A stretch of 64,000 nt of DNA from positions 55,405 through 119,404 of the forward strand of contig JAVXVG010000035.1 of assembly GCA_032229975.1 (NCBI GenBank), in the 5' to 3' direction. Position 1 is the first letter of the stretch, and the number at the start of each line of letters is the position of its first letter. Position numbers and translations under genes: made by a program. Source of the stretch: JAIVGV01 sp032229975. Its GTDB lineage: Bacteria > Acidobacteriota > Blastocatellia > Pyrinomonadales > Pyrinomonadaceae. A model generated the notes under the pieces. It had not been told where the DNA came from. It did not search any database and saw only the letters and a program-made list of their open reading frames with translations. Shown piece after piece: positions 34,904 to 44,879 of this stretch.

Positions 34904-36574
34904 TCAGGCGGCTCGCGCGGCTCGCTCTTCGTCGGCGGGGAGCGCGGCGCGCTCGCGCGGGAAGTAACGTGCGAGCGTCGTCTCTTGCGGCTTACGCGTG
35001 GCGAGTGAGACGAAGATCATCAGGAGCGCGGAGACGACGACCATCGGCACGACGGGCATGAAGCCGAAGATGGCCGTGCCGCCGGGCGTGCGCGCAAGAG
35101 CCTCGAAGCCGAAGAGCGTGGCGCAGACGGTCGTTTGTCCGGGCGCGGGCGCGGGCACATGAGACTGAAAGACTGCGACCCAGATGACGGCAAGCGCAGT
35201 CCAGAGCGTCGCGGCGAGCGCGCCCCACTTCGTGCTGCGTCGCCAGAAGAGCGCGGCAACTAAGAGTGGTGATAGCGCGGCGAAGCCGGAGAAGGCATAC
35301 TGGATCGCCAACTCGAAGATCGTCGCGGGCGCGCGGAGTGCGACCGCGTAAGCGATAATCGTGATGATGACGATGAAGAGTCGCCCGGTCTGCACCTGCA
35401 CGCGCTCGCCGAAGCGTCGGCGACCACCGTAGTAGGCGAAGATGTCTTCGGTGAACATCGTCGAGAGCGCGAGGATTTGTGAATCCGAAGCCATCACCGC
35501 CGCCATGATCCCCGCGCCCAAGATTCCGGCGAGCCAGAGTGGAGCGTAGCGGTTCAACATGATCAAGAGCACGTCGTCGCCGTTCGCTTCATCGCGTACC
35601 TCGTCGCGTTGTTCCGGCGGCATCTGCTTGCCTTGAGCGGCCAGCGTGCGACGCGCCTCGATCTTATGATGAATCTCCGGCGAGTCCGTCACACGGTTCG
35701 CCATCACGCCGAGGAAGACGCAGGGCAGCCACACGGCGAGGATGCACAACGGATAGAGGATGACGGTCTTCTTAAACTGGGCCATCTTGCGCGCCGTCAA
35801 GCAGAAGATCGCGATGTGCGGAAAGGCGATGGACGAGAGCGGGATGAATGTGTAGCTGAAGAAGTAGAGCGGCGAGACGCGTTCACGCGTTAGAAGTGCG
35901 GAGGTGGCGGGCGATGCTTGCAGCGCACTGATCGCGCTGCGGAAGCCGCCCATCGAAGAGCCGATGATGATGACGGCGAGCGTGCCGAAGAGCATGAAGA
36001 GGATTGTCTGAAACGTGTTGACGTAAGACGTGCCGCGCATCCCTCCAAAAAAAACGTAGCCCATCACGACGAGCGCGACGATGGCCCCGCCGAACCAGTA
36101 GGGCACGCGCCCGCCACTAATGACGTTCAAAGTCGTGCCGCCGCCGATCACGCCGATGATGATGTAGGGTACGAGCAGCGCGGTTTGCACGACAGTGATG
36201 ACAGTCCCGATGTGCCCGCACTCCCAACGGTCGCGAAACATCTGCACCGGCGTCATAAATCCGTAACGCTTCCCCAGAGCCCAGACGCGCGTGCCGATGA
36301 AGAGGAGCGTGAGCGGGATGACGAGCCCCGAAGACGAAGCCATCAGGCCGTAAGTGACGATGCCGTTGTTGAAGGCGTGACCCGAAGAGCCGAGAATGGC
36401 GAACGCCGTCATGTTCGTGCCAAAGAGCGACAACAGAAAGACGACGGGCCCCAATGAGCGACCGGCGAGGAAGTAGTCCTCAGCCTCCTCTCTGTTCTTC
36501 GCGCGACGAAACGCGAAGACACCGATGTAGAGGACGATTGCGAGATAGACGAAGACGACGATTGCGGGAATCAA
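34904..36574 (-). CDS. Sodium/solute symporter (SSS family)
   Basis: The 556-residue protein has about thirteen hydrophobic segments in the SSS arrangement, with the family motif region DYFLAGRSLGPVVFLLSLFGTNMTAFAILGSSGHAF near residues 32-66. The start is TTG at 36574, supported by GGAGGTG nine bases ahead. This TTG overlaps the stop of the small upstream gene as TTGA. It should import an organic solute, perhaps a monocarboxylate, with Na+. The extended loop near residues 315-335 (EARRTLAAQGKQMPPEQRDE) is hydrophilic and unusual. The substrate is not predictable from sequence. Confidence 0.9.
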   Translation of the reverse strand: MIPAIVVFVYLAIVLYIGVFAFRRAKNREEAEDYFLAGRSLGPVVFLLSLFGTNMTAFAILGSSGHAFNNGIVTYGLMASSSGLVIPLTLLFIGTRVWALGKRYGFMTPVQMFRDRWECGHIGTVITVVQTALLVPYIIIGVIGGGTTLNVISGGRVPYWFGGAIVALVVMGYVFFGGMRGTSYVNTFQTILFMLFGTLAVIIIGSSMGGFRSAISALQASPATSALLTRERVSPLYFFSYTFIPLSSIAFPHIAIFCLTARKMAQFKKTVILYPLCILAVWLPCVFLGVMANRVTDSPEIHHKIEARRTLAAQGKQMPPEQRDEVRDEANGDDVLLIMLNRYAPLWLAGILGAGIMAAVMASDSQILALSTMFTEDIFAYYGGRRRFGERVQVQTGRLFIVIITIIAYAVALRAPATIFELAIQYAFSGFAALSPLLVAALFWRRSTKWGALAATLWTALAVIWVAVFQSHVPAPAPGQTTVCATLFGFEALARTPGGTAIFGFMPVVPMVVVSALLMIFVSLATRKPQETTLARYFPRERAALPADEERAARAA

Positions 36575-36813
36575 CGCGCGTCACCTCCTTCTTCGCGTTC
36601 CTGTGCTTCGATCTCTCGTTCGAGATGGCCGGGCCACGCGAACGTGACGAGCAGCCACATCAGCAGCGCGGACGCCACCGAGAAGCACGCTTGATAGAAG
36701 AGGCCGATGGGGATGAAGCCGAAGACGAGCGGATATGCCGTGCGCCAGTTCCAGAAGTCCTGATGCAGCACGTAGAGCGCGACGACCGCGACGACGAGCA
36801 GAGTTTTCTTCAT
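36571..36813 (-). CDS. Small two-helix membrane protein accompanying the symporter (DUF3311-like)
   Basis: The 80-residue product has two hydrophobic segments (about residues 3-18 and 30-58) separated by the loop DFWNWRTAYPLVFGF, followed by a charged C-terminal tail. Size, topology and position immediately upstream of an SSS symporter match DUF3311-type partner subunits. The longer frame to 36861 is less likely than the ATG at 36813 (MKKTLLVVAV). It is translationally coupled to the symporter gene. Confidence 0.8.
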   Translation of the reverse strand: MKKTLLVVAVVALYVLHQDFWNWRTAYPLVFGFIPIGLFYQACFSVASALLMWLLVTFAWPGHLEREIEAQEREEGGDAR

Positions 36814-36982
36814 CGGATCTACGCGAAGGCGGAAACCGCGACGACTACCGGAGCGTAACAACAGGCATAGTCGGCGAAAGATTTGTCTCCGTCAAGTAAG
36901 ATCGCTAGAATGCGTTCACCCTGGGCCAGAGACCCACACGCCGACGCCGCTTCCAATTTGCAAAACGACAGACCGAGGTGCA

Positions 36983-39900
36983 ATGAACCACCGAACCCGC
37001 CTCTTCCAGCGCACAATCTTACGCGCCGCGCTCGCCGCTTGTTTCACACTGCTCGCGTTCGTTTGCGTCGCCGCGCAACAGACCGACGCGACCGTCACTG
37101 GCGATGTCAAAGACCCGAACGGCGCGGTGATTGCGGGCGCACGCATCACCGCGCAGAACACGGAGACGGGATTCGCGCGCACGACCACGAGCGACGACGC
37201 GGGCCGCTACACCTTCGCGGGCCTGCCTGTGGGCGCATACGAAATCCGCGCCGCGCGGCAGGGCTTCAAGAACTACATACAACAACAGGTGCGCGTCACC
37301 GTCGGCGAGACGGCGGTCATCGACATCTCACTCGAAGTCGCGGCAGTCGGCGGCGAAGTGAACGTGACCGACACGACAACCGTCGTCAACACGCAGACGC
37401 ATGAGCTGAGCTATCTGGTGAGCGAGCGATCCGTGCGCGAGTTGCCATTGAACGGACGCAACTACACAGACCTCGCGCTGCTGCAACCGGGCGTCGTCGC
37501 CTTCCCGCACCGCGACGGCGGCTCGGTCGTCGCGCACGGTTTGGGAACGAGCGTCAACGGTCAAGACCCGCGCTCGAACGTCTATCTGATCGACGGCACG
37601 CCGCAGAACGATTTCACGAATGGGCCAGCCGGAAGCGCGGCTGGTACAGCTCTCGGCGTCGAGGCGATCCGCGAGTTTCGCGTCGAGGCGAACTCCTACG
37701 ACGCATCTTTCGGTCGCAACTCCGGCGGGCAGTTCAACGCCGTCTCCAAGTCCGGCTCGAACGATTGGCATGGGTCGCTCTACGAGTTTCATCGCAACGA
37801 CAACTTCGACGCGCGCAACTTCTTCGACACCGGCAAGAAACCTGAGTTCAAGCGCAACCAGTTCGGCGGCTCGCTGGGTGGCCCCGCCAAGCGCGACCGC
37901 TCCTTCTTCTTCCTTAACTTGGAATCGCTGCGCGAGAACTTAGGGAAAACAGTCTCAACTGTCGTCCCGAATCTCGCCGCGCGCAACGGCCTGATCGCGC
38001 CCATTAACGCGGCGGTGCGCCCCTATCTCGAAGAGTTTCCCTTGCCAAACGGCGCAGACCTCGGCGGCGGGCTCGCTGTCTATAACTTCGGCTTCGCACA
38101 GACTCTGCGCGAAAATTATTTACAGGGCCGCCTCGATGAGAACGTCAACGCGCGCAATCAGGCTTTCGCGCGCTACACGTTCGACGACGCGAATCAGCAT
38201 CTGCCGACCGACTACCCGCAGTTCCCGCGCTCCTTCGTCTCGCGCAGCCAGTTCCTCACTTTGGAAGATCGCTTCATCCAGACGGCACGCACGCTCCACA
38301 CTTTTCGCTTCGGCTTCAGTCGCACGCGCATCGGTCAGGACGTGGAGGCGAACACGTCGCAGGCCCTGTCGCCTTTCATCACGGGGCGCGACACGGTCGG
38401 CTCAATCGACATCGGCGGGATGCCGCGCTTCGGCACGCAGTCGTCCGTCAACGTCAAGCAGACGCAGAACGTCTTCGGCTTCGAGTACGGCGCGGCGCAC
38501 ACGCGCGGTCGTCATCTCTTGAAAGCGGGCGGCCTCGTCGAGCACTATCAAGACAATCTCTTCAACCCGACCTTCGCGCTCGGCATCTGGACGTTCGGTA
38601 GCCTCTCCGATTTCCTGCGCAACCGGCCCCAACGCTTCCTCGGCATCCCCGCAGGCGGCTCGCTCGACCGCTACTGGCGTTTCACACTCTTCGGCGGCTA
38701 CCTGCAAGACGACTTCCGCATGAACCGCCGACTCACCTTGAACGCAGGCGTGCGCTACGAGACGACGACCATGCCCGTCGATACGCAGGGCCGCGACTCC
38801 GCGCTACCGAATCTTTCTGATCGCGCGCCGACTGTGGGCCCCCTCTATCGCAACCCGACACATAAGAACATCTCCCCGCGCATCGGCTTCGCGTGGGACG
38901 TATTCGGCGACGGCAAGACTTCGCTTCGCGGCGGCTACGGTCTCTACTTCAACACGCTCAACCAGCAACACCTGATCGTCACGATCACGAACCCGCCTTT
39001 CACGCCGCGCGTCGTCATCAACAACCCGACGTTTGCGCCAATCTTCCCAGTCGCACCCTTGAACCTCGGCGTCGGCAACTCCATCCGGCCCGTCCAGTTC
39101 GATATTAAAAATCCGAACATCCACGTCTATAACCTGAACCTCCAACGTCAACTCTGGTGGGACACCGTCATCACCGTCGGCTACGCTGGCTCGCGCGGCA
39201 TACATCTCTGGCGAAGCAACGACGTGAACATCGCCGTGCCGACCGTGCTGCCGAGCGGCGTCATCTTCTTCCCTGCGGGCGCGCCGCGACAGAACACCGC
39301 GTTCTCCACCATCGAGTTGAAGTCGAGCGACGGCAACTCTTGGTACAACTCCGCGATTCTCGACATTCGCAAACGCTTCACGCACGGCTTCAACTTCCAA
39401 TCGTCCTACACCTTCTCGCGCAACATCGACACGACGCAGGCTTCCACCTTCTTCTCCGACGCCACGAACGGCACGACCACGGCCTTCCCCGAGTTCCCCG
39501 GCTTGAACTATAACAAGGGACTCGCCGACTATCAGGCAAAGCACAACTGGGTCGTCAACTTCACTTGGGAGATTCCCGGCACGCGCGATCTCAAAGGCGT
39601 CGAGGGGGCCTTCCTCGGCGGCTGGCAGTTATCAGGCATCGGACAGGCGCGTTCGGGAAATCCTCTGACGGTCTTCGTCGCGCGCAATCGCTCCCGCTCG
39701 CAGTGGTCGCCCTCGCTCGCGCCGGGCATCGGATTTGATCGCGCGTCAATCGCGCCCGGCTTCACCTACAAGACCGCCGTGCTGGGTGGCCCCGATCAGT
39801 ATTTCAACCCGAAGGCTTTCGTCCTGCAACCTGCGGGCACGCTCGGCAACACGGGACGCGGCGCGTTCATTGGCCCCAACTACCGCACCTTCGATCTCTC

Positions 39901-40126
39901 CGCCGTCAAGCGCACGCGCCTGCCCACTTGGTTCGGCGAGAAGTCGAACCTGCAAGTGCGCGTCGAGGCGTTCAATCTTTTCAACCGCGCAAACTTCGCG
40001 CCGCCCTCGCTCATCGCCTTCACCGGCGCGGTGGACAACGAGCAACCGCTCCCCACCTTCGGTCGCATACGCTCGACCGTCGGCTCATCACGCCAGATTC
40101 AACTCGGCGTGCGGCTTGAGTTTTAA
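36983..40126 (+). CDS. Oar-like TonB-dependent outer-membrane receptor (second copy)
   Basis: A 1047-residue paralogue of the receptor at 15754-18942. The start ATG is preceded by GAGGTG. A signal peptide (about residues 1-32, ending AAQ) leads to a carboxypeptidase-regulatory-like domain (about 35-115; TGDVKDPNGAVIAGARI). A plug-like section with LPLNGRNYTDLALLQPGV and NVYLIDGTPQNDF follows, then a long beta-barrel that ends VRLEF. The ligand is unknown. It is a single transcription unit, divergent from the symporter operon, with about 170 bp between. Confidence 0.9.
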   Translation: MNHRTRLFQRTILRAALAACFTLLAFVCVAAQQTDATVTGDVKDPNGAVIAGARITAQNTETGFARTTTSDDAGRYTFAGLPVGAYEIRAARQGFKNYIQQQVRVTVGETAVIDISLEVAAVGGEVNVTDTTTVVNTQTHELSYLVSERSVRELPLNGRNYTDLALLQPGVVAFPHRDGGSVVAHGLGTSVNGQDPRSNVYLIDGTPQNDFTNGPAGSAAGTALGVEAIREFRVEANSYDASFGRNSGGQFNAVSKSGSNDWHGSLYEFHRNDNFDARNFFDTGKKPEFKRNQFGGSLGGPAKRDRSFFFLNLESLRENLGKTVSTVVPNLAARNGLIAPINAAVRPYLEEFPLPNGADLGGGLAVYNFGFAQTLRENYLQGRLDENVNARNQAFARYTFDDANQHLPTDYPQFPRSFVSRSQFLTLEDRFIQTARTLHTFRFGFSRTRIGQDVEANTSQALSPFITGRDTVGSIDIGGMPRFGTQSSVNVKQTQNVFGFEYGAAHTRGRHLLKAGGLVEHYQDNLFNPTFALGIWTFGSLSDFLRNRPQRFLGIPAGGSLDRYWRFTLFGGYLQDDFRMNRRLTLNAGVRYETTTMPVDTQGRDSALPNLSDRAPTVGPLYRNPTHKNISPRIGFAWDVFGDGKTSLRGGYGLYFNTLNQQHLIVTITNPPFTPRVVINNPTFAPIFPVAPLNLGVGNSIRPVQFDIKNPNIHVYNLNLQRQLWWDTVITVGYAGSRGIHLWRSNDVNIAVPTVLPSGVIFFPAGAPRQNTAFSTIELKSSDGNSWYNSAILDIRKRFTHGFNFQSSYTFSRNIDTTQASTFFSDATNGTTTAFPEFPGLNYNKGLADYQAKHNWVVNFTWEIPGTRDLKGVEGAFLGGWQLSGIGQARSGNPLTVFVARNRSRSQWSPSLAPGIGFDRASIAPGFTYKTAVLGGPDQYFNPKAFVLQPAGTLGNTGRGAFIGPNYRTFDLSAVKRTRLPTWFGEKSNLQVRVEAFNLFNRANFAPPSLIAFTGAVDNEQPLPTFGRIRSTVGSSRQIQLGVRLEF

Positions 40127-40194
40127 TGACTTATGATTGCTCCAACCATGAAGGATTAGATCGCCTCACATAGGAAACGATTCGAGGGCGCACG

Positions 40195-40755
40195 ATGACG
40201 ACCACACAAACACTGCTGAGCGAAGACGACCTGCTGCGAATGCCCGACGACGGGTATCGTTACGAACTCGTTGAAGGAAAGTTGCGGAGTTTGCCGCTGA
40301 ACGATTATGAGCACGGTCTTCGTACCAGCGCATTAACTACTCTCCTAGCCTTGCACATTCACTCACACGATCTTGGTGAAGTGGTTGCCGCCGGAACAGG
40401 TTTCGTCATCGCGCGCACGAAAGATGGTCGCGTGACGGTGCGCGCGCCCGACGTGGCGTTCGTCGCGCGCGGGCGCGTCGCAGCCGACACCGACACCAGC
40501 AAGTTTCTCGAACTCGCGCCCGACTTCGTCGCCGAAACTCTCTCGCCATCCGACACGGCGGTTGAGGTCGAAGAGAAGATCTCTTCGTGGCTGAAGGCGG
40601 GCGTGCGCGCCGCGCTCGTCGTCAACCCCGCTTCGCGTTCGGTCACGCTCCACCGAACTTCATCAGTCATCTCTCGTCTCACAGATAAAGATGAACTCGA
40701 TCTCTCAGACATCGTCGAAGACTTCCGCTGCCCCGTCTCGGAAATCTTCGACTGA
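40195..40755 (+). CDS. Uma2 family (DUF820) PD-(D/E)XK nuclease-fold protein
   Basis: The 186-residue protein matches the Uma2 family. Typical motifs are RYELVEGKL near residue 22, APDVAFV near 82, a PD-(D/E)XK-like core FVAETLSPSD with EVEEKISSWLKAGV, and AALVVNP near 140. Family members carry a restriction-endonuclease fold and are often abundant; their cellular role is not established. The C-terminus (VSEIFD) is also typical. It stands just ahead of a GNAT gene on the same strand. Confidence 0.9.
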   Translation: MTTTQTLLSEDDLLRMPDDGYRYELVEGKLRSLPLNDYEHGLRTSALTTLLALHIHSHDLGEVVAAGTGFVIARTKDGRVTVRAPDVAFVARGRVAADTDTSKFLELAPDFVAETLSPSDTAVEVEEKISSWLKAGVRAALVVNPASRSVTLHRTSSVISRLTDKDELDLSDIVEDFRCPVSEIFD

Positions 40756-40789
40756 TCACGCAACCTTCGACCGGCCCATCGAGACGCTC

Positions 40790-41251
40790 GTGGAAGCGAC
40801 CTTCACACTAGCCACACCATCCGACGCCGATCTGCTCGTGCCGCTACTGCGCGAGTTCTACGCCTACGATCACATCGCGTTCGATGAACCTGAGGCACGG
40901 CGTGCGCTCGACCAACTGTTGAGTGATGCGCGTCTCGGTCGCGTCTATCTGATCCACTTGGGCGATGAGTTGGCCGGCTACCTCGTTCTCACATTCGGTT
41001 TCAGCCTTGAATTCAAGGGGCGCGATGCGTTCGTCGATGAGTTGTTTCTGCGCGAGGAGTTTCGCGGGCGCGGGATTGGCACGCGCGCGCTCACAGTCGC
41101 CGAGGAGACTTGTCGCGCCGGGAATGTTCGCGCGCTTCATCTCGAAGTCGAGCGCGCGAACACAGGCGCGCAGGGAGTCTATCGACGCGCCGGATTCAAA
41201 GATCACGACCGATATCTTTTGACGAAGTGGATCGAGCCACGCAGTTATTGA
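40790..41251 (+). CDS. GNAT family N-acetyltransferase
   Basis: The GNAT core is clear, with the acetyl-CoA pyrophosphate-binding motif EEFRGRGIGTRAL and a C-terminal VYRRAGFKDHDRYLLTKW. The frame opens with ATG at 40691 inside the Uma2 gene, but those first codons read as Ser-rich shadow. I therefore propose the GTG at 40790, which starts at the conserved ATFTLATPSDADLL region and gives 153 residues. No good Shine-Dalgarno supports either start. The substrate is unknown. Confidence 0.82.
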   Translation: MEATFTLATPSDADLLVPLLREFYAYDHIAFDEPEARRALDQLLSDARLGRVYLIHLGDELAGYLVLTFGFSLEFKGRDAFVDELFLREEFRGRGIGTRALTVAEETCRAGNVRALHLEVERANTGAQGVYRRAGFKDHDRYLLTKWIEPRSY

Positions 41252-41284
41252 ATCCGACAATCGGACGCGGGTTGCGCGCCTGTC

Positions 41285-44200
41285 TCACTCCGCGCGCAGC
41301 GAGCGAAGAAGCGGAGCGCGCAGCGCGGCGGCAGTGGCGACGAGCGAGGCGAGAAAGCCCGCGACGAGGATGGCGAGCAGCAACGCGGCGAGCGTGAGTC
41401 GTGGAGGGGATGGGCCACCCACACGCGAGAAGAGCGCGGGTGCGACGGCGAGCGCGGCACACAACGCGCCGATCAACAACCCGGAGACAAGCAGCAGCGC
41501 ATTCTCCGCGACGATCATCACTGTGAAGTCTGCGCGGCTGTAGCCGACGGCGCGCAACAGTGCGAGTTCCCTGCGTCGTTCGAGAACGTTGCGTAGGAGC
41601 ACTGCGGCGAGACCGAGCGTGCCGAGCAGCGTGCCCAAGCCGCCGAGGGCCTGAAAGGTCGAGATGTAAGTATTCTCGACACGATGATAGCTCGCGAGTC
41701 TCTCCGCCGTGGGCGCGGCGTCGAAGCCGTAGTCCGACAGTTGCTCTTCGAGTCGCGTGGCGGCTTGCGTTGCGCGCGCAGGCGGCGCGTCGATGAGGAA
41801 GAAGCGATAGCCCTGCCTGTGCGGAAACGCGCGCAGGAAATTTTTCTCCGACATCAGAAGCTCGCTCTGAAAGAGACTGTCCGAGAGCGCGGCGACGACG
41901 CGCAGACGCAACTGTTCGCCGTCGTCACCCCGCACGTCGATCTCCTCATCCAACTTTTTATGCAGCACGTATTCAAGCGAGTTTGCGTCGGCGACGACGG
42001 GGATCGCGCCGTCGCTTGCGTCGCGTTCCAGCAGCAGCCACGGGTTCGCGCGCTCTTGATCGTTTCCGGCGAGCGACGACTGGAACGTAAACCGGCCCTC
42101 GCGCACAAACGAGGGCGCGGCTGAAAGTATCTTCGGCTCGCGCGGCTGGTAAAGATTCAGGCAGCTCGCGTCGTCGCCCGGCCGCACGCGAAAGCGCGCG
42201 AAGCGCACGGAGGCGAGCACGTTCTCATCCGCCGTCACGTTCAGATTCAAAGCCTCGCGCCCTTCGGTCGTGTCTGGATCGTGCGCCACGGGCAGCAGCG
42301 ACTCAGCCATCAGAGGGTATCCGCCCGCGCCGGATTTTTTATCCGACACTTCGACCGCGCCACGCTCGCGAAACGCATCGACCGCGACGACGATGAACGT
42401 CGCCGACGCGACGAGCGCGATGCACAGGACACTGCGGGCCGGTCTGTGCGCCGCGTTGCGCCATCCCAGACGCGCGAGCGCGGGCCACCCGCGACCTTGT
42501 ATTAACTTTCGCCTCCCGCCGCCGCGCAGCCAAGCCGACTCGAAGCCGAGCAGCGCGACGAGCAACAAAACGCCCGCGCCGAAGAACCCGGCAGTCTCAC
42601 CCACGCGCTTCGTCGCCGCGAGCACGAGCATGATGATTCCGAGCGCGGCGAACACGGAGGCGACAATTAAAATTGAGGATTGAGAATTGAGAATTGAGAA
42701 TTGATGCGGGGTCGAAGCATCGCCAACTTTCTTTCGTCTTTTAATCCGTAATCTGAAATATGCAATCCGCGATTCCCATGTTCCGTTGAGCAGAGCGCGC
42801 GCCGACACACGAGAGAGAGAGAGCAGCGTCAACCAGACGCAGATGAGTGCGGCGCAGACACCGCCCGCGAAGCCGATTGCAAGCGAAGAGAATGATGCGT
42901 GCAGCGCAAGTGCGCGCGTGCCGGTCGCGCCGATCCAGAGCGTGCGCAGGCCCCAGACCATGAGCCACCCGTAAGCGAGCGCGCCACCGACACCAAGCAG
43001 ACTTCCCAAGACGGCAAGCACGAAACCTTCGCCGATAAAGATCGCGCGCAGACGCGCGGCGGGGAAGCCGAGCGCGCCGAGCAATCCGATTTCGCGCGCT
43101 CGCTGCTCGACGCCGAGTTTGAAGAAGAGACTCGCGAGCATGAGCGCGGAGGCGACGATGAAGAAGCTGAAGTAGAGAAAGTATTCCCCGAAGTCCGTTG
43201 CGCCTGCGGCGGCGCGCAACCCTTCGGCGCGTGCCGCATTGATCGAGATTCCCGCGCGCAACGGATCGATCTTCGCACGCAACGTCTCCTCAAACTTCGC
43301 ACGTGCCGTCTCGAGTGTTGTGTCGTTCGAAGGATCAGAACTCGCATTCGCGTCGCTCTTGTTCGCTGCGCTGCTCGCGCGTGCGTCGTCCGTGCTTGTG
43401 CTCGCCATCGGATAGAGTCTGAGTGAAGTGAGTTTGCCGAAACGCGTCTGCCACAGTCGCTGGCCGGCTGCGAGCGGGATGAAGGCTTTGGGCGTCGTGC
43501 GGTACTCGTGCCAGTAGTCCTCATCCAGCTTTCGCACGCGCGCGAGATCGACGGGGAACGGCGGGTCCCAATCCGACAAGCTCTCCGCGCCACTGATGCC
43601 CGGATACTCCGGCGTGAGATTCTTGTCCGCCGCGCGACCTTTGATCGGCACGATTGCGGCGACGCGAAACTTCGCGGTCTCCGACACCAACCGGCCCTCT
43701 TCGCGCCAGAGGTAGTAGTCGAGTTCGACCACGTCTTCGAGGCCCGCGCTCAGATCGCGCGCCGCCCACTCGTTCAGAATGATCGGCGGAAACTTCTCGC
43801 CATTCACTTCGCCATCGGCCTGCTTCACGTTGTCCGTCACGCTCTCGCCCGTGCGCGCGATGCGATTGGACTCTGTATCGTCGATAGCAGTGACAAGCGA
43901 GTACGGAATCTCGCGACCGTTCGCGCGAATCGAGTTCGCTAGATACGAGAAGACGCCGACGCTCTCAAGCCCCGCCACGCCCGCGCTCTCGCGCGCCGCC
44001 TTCGCTAACTCTTCGGGAATGAGTGCGCCATCGCTTTCTAACGAAAGCGCGTTCTGTTCGTCGAGCACGCGCACGCGCGCACCGAGGTCTGCAAGCGTGA
44101 AGGTCTCGCGCAGCGCACGCTCGACTGCGTCTCTTCGCGACGCAACGTGGGCCGGATCGTCGTCCGCTCGCGCGCCTGCAAGAAGAATCGTGTTCGCCTT

Positions 44201-44869
44201 CCCCTGTTGATTCGTCTCGCGCTGCAAGCGCGCGAGCGAGACGAAGGCCGCGCGCACGTCTCCCTGCGTCGCGCGTGGCGAAAACTCGCCGAGCTTTTCA
44301 GATGTGAGCACTTCTCGAACTGTCAGACGCAGCGTCGCGCCTACGTCGTCCTTGCGCCCGTGCAAAGACTCGACCGGGATCGCTGTCTGCTTCTCGACGC
44401 GCACCAACACCTGATCGCCCGCGCGCGCGCCAAGTTCATCTGCGAGACTTTGACTGAGCAACACTTCACGCTCCGACGGAGACTCGACCTTGATGCCGTG
44501 GAAACTCCAGAACCTTTCATCGACGCCATAGACATCTACGCCAGCAACGCGCCTGCGACTCTCCTCGTGCGTCACGACACCGCCGAGCGCGATGATGGGG
44601 CATGTCGCGTCTAATCCAACACGACGCAACGTCTCGCTCGATTGCAGATCGTTAGCCAGCCGCTCGCGGAAGAAGTTCGACGAAGAGACGACAACTTCAG
44701 CGTGCCCAAGTCTTCGCAGGAACAGATCGCGCAAGCTCGCGCGCACCGAGTCGCCGACGACGAGCGCGCCCGCCAGCACCGCCACCGCCACGCACACGCC
44801 CGCCACCACCGCCGCGTTCGTGCGCCAGTAGTAAACGAGGTTGCGTCTGATCAGGGTGGCCGTCTTCAT
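41285..44869 (-). CDS. Large FtsX/MacB-like ABC transporter permease
   Basis: The 1194-residue membrane protein starts with a helix (about residues 17-40) followed by a large extracytoplasmic domain. A three-helix FtsX-like block occurs at about 620-770, a second extracytoplasmic region at about 870-1050, and a final FtsX block at about 1060-1190 (TFQALGGLGTLLGTLGLAAV, LLVSGLLIGALCAALAVAP). Two FtsX domains in one chain mean it can work without a second permease. The ATPase encoded upstream is its partner. A low-complexity repeat (42671-42703 and adjoining bases) is translated inside the linker near residues 720-735 (FSILNSQSSIL). It probably moves a lipid or lipoprotein out of the inner membrane. 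Confidence 0.88.
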   Translation of the reverse strand: MKTATLIRRNLVYYWRTNAAVVAGVCVAVAVLAGALVVGDSVRASLRDLFLRRLGHAEVVVSSSNFFRERLANDLQSSETLRRVGLDATCPIIALGGVVTHEESRRRVAGVDVYGVDERFWSFHGIKVESPSEREVLLSQSLADELGARAGDQVLVRVEKQTAIPVESLHGRKDDVGATLRLTVREVLTSEKLGEFSPRATQGDVRAAFVSLARLQRETNQQGKANTILLAGARADDDPAHVASRRDAVERALRETFTLADLGARVRVLDEQNALSLESDGALIPEELAKAARESAGVAGLESVGVFSYLANSIRANGREIPYSLVTAIDDTESNRIARTGESVTDNVKQADGEVNGEKFPPIILNEWAARDLSAGLEDVVELDYYLWREEGRLVSETAKFRVAAIVPIKGRAADKNLTPEYPGISGAESLSDWDPPFPVDLARVRKLDEDYWHEYRTTPKAFIPLAAGQRLWQTRFGKLTSLRLYPMASTSTDDARASSAANKSDANASSDPSNDTTLETARAKFEETLRAKIDPLRAGISINAARAEGLRAAAGATDFGEYFLYFSFFIVASALMLASLFFKLGVEQRAREIGLLGALGFPAARLRAIFIGEGFVLAVLGSLLGVGGALAYGWLMVWGLRTLWIGATGTRALALHASFSSLAIGFAGGVCAALICVWLTLLSLSRVSARALLNGTWESRIAYFRLRIKRRKKVGDASTPHQFSILNSQSSILIVASVFAALGIIMLVLAATKRVGETAGFFGAGVLLLVALLGFESAWLRGGGRRKLIQGRGWPALARLGWRNAAHRPARSVLCIALVASATFIVVAVDAFRERGAVEVSDKKSGAGGYPLMAESLLPVAHDPDTTEGREALNLNVTADENVLASVRFARFRVRPGDDASCLNLYQPREPKILSAAPSFVREGRFTFQSSLAGNDQERANPWLLLERDASDGAIPVVADANSLEYVLHKKLDEEIDVRGDDGEQLRLRVVAALSDSLFQSELLMSEKNFLRAFPHRQGYRFFLIDAPPARATQAATRLEEQLSDYGFDAAPTAERLASYHRVENTYISTFQALGGLGTLLGTLGLAAVLLRNVLERRRELALLRAVGYSRADFTVMIVAENALLLVSGLLIGALCAALAVAPALFSRVGGPSPPRLTLAALLLAILVAGFLASLVATAAALRAPLLRSLRAE
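42671..42780. repeat. TTGAGAA heptamer repeat embedded in the permease coding sequence
   Basis: TTGAGAA units recur four times at 42671-42703. The adjacent bases to about 42780 form a second quasi-repeat (ATCTGAAATATGCAATCCGCGATTCC). Such short-period sequences normally occur between genes. Here they keep the reading frame and encode a hydrophilic linker between membrane segments. Confidence 0.7.
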
Positions 44870-44879
44870 CAGCTAAATG

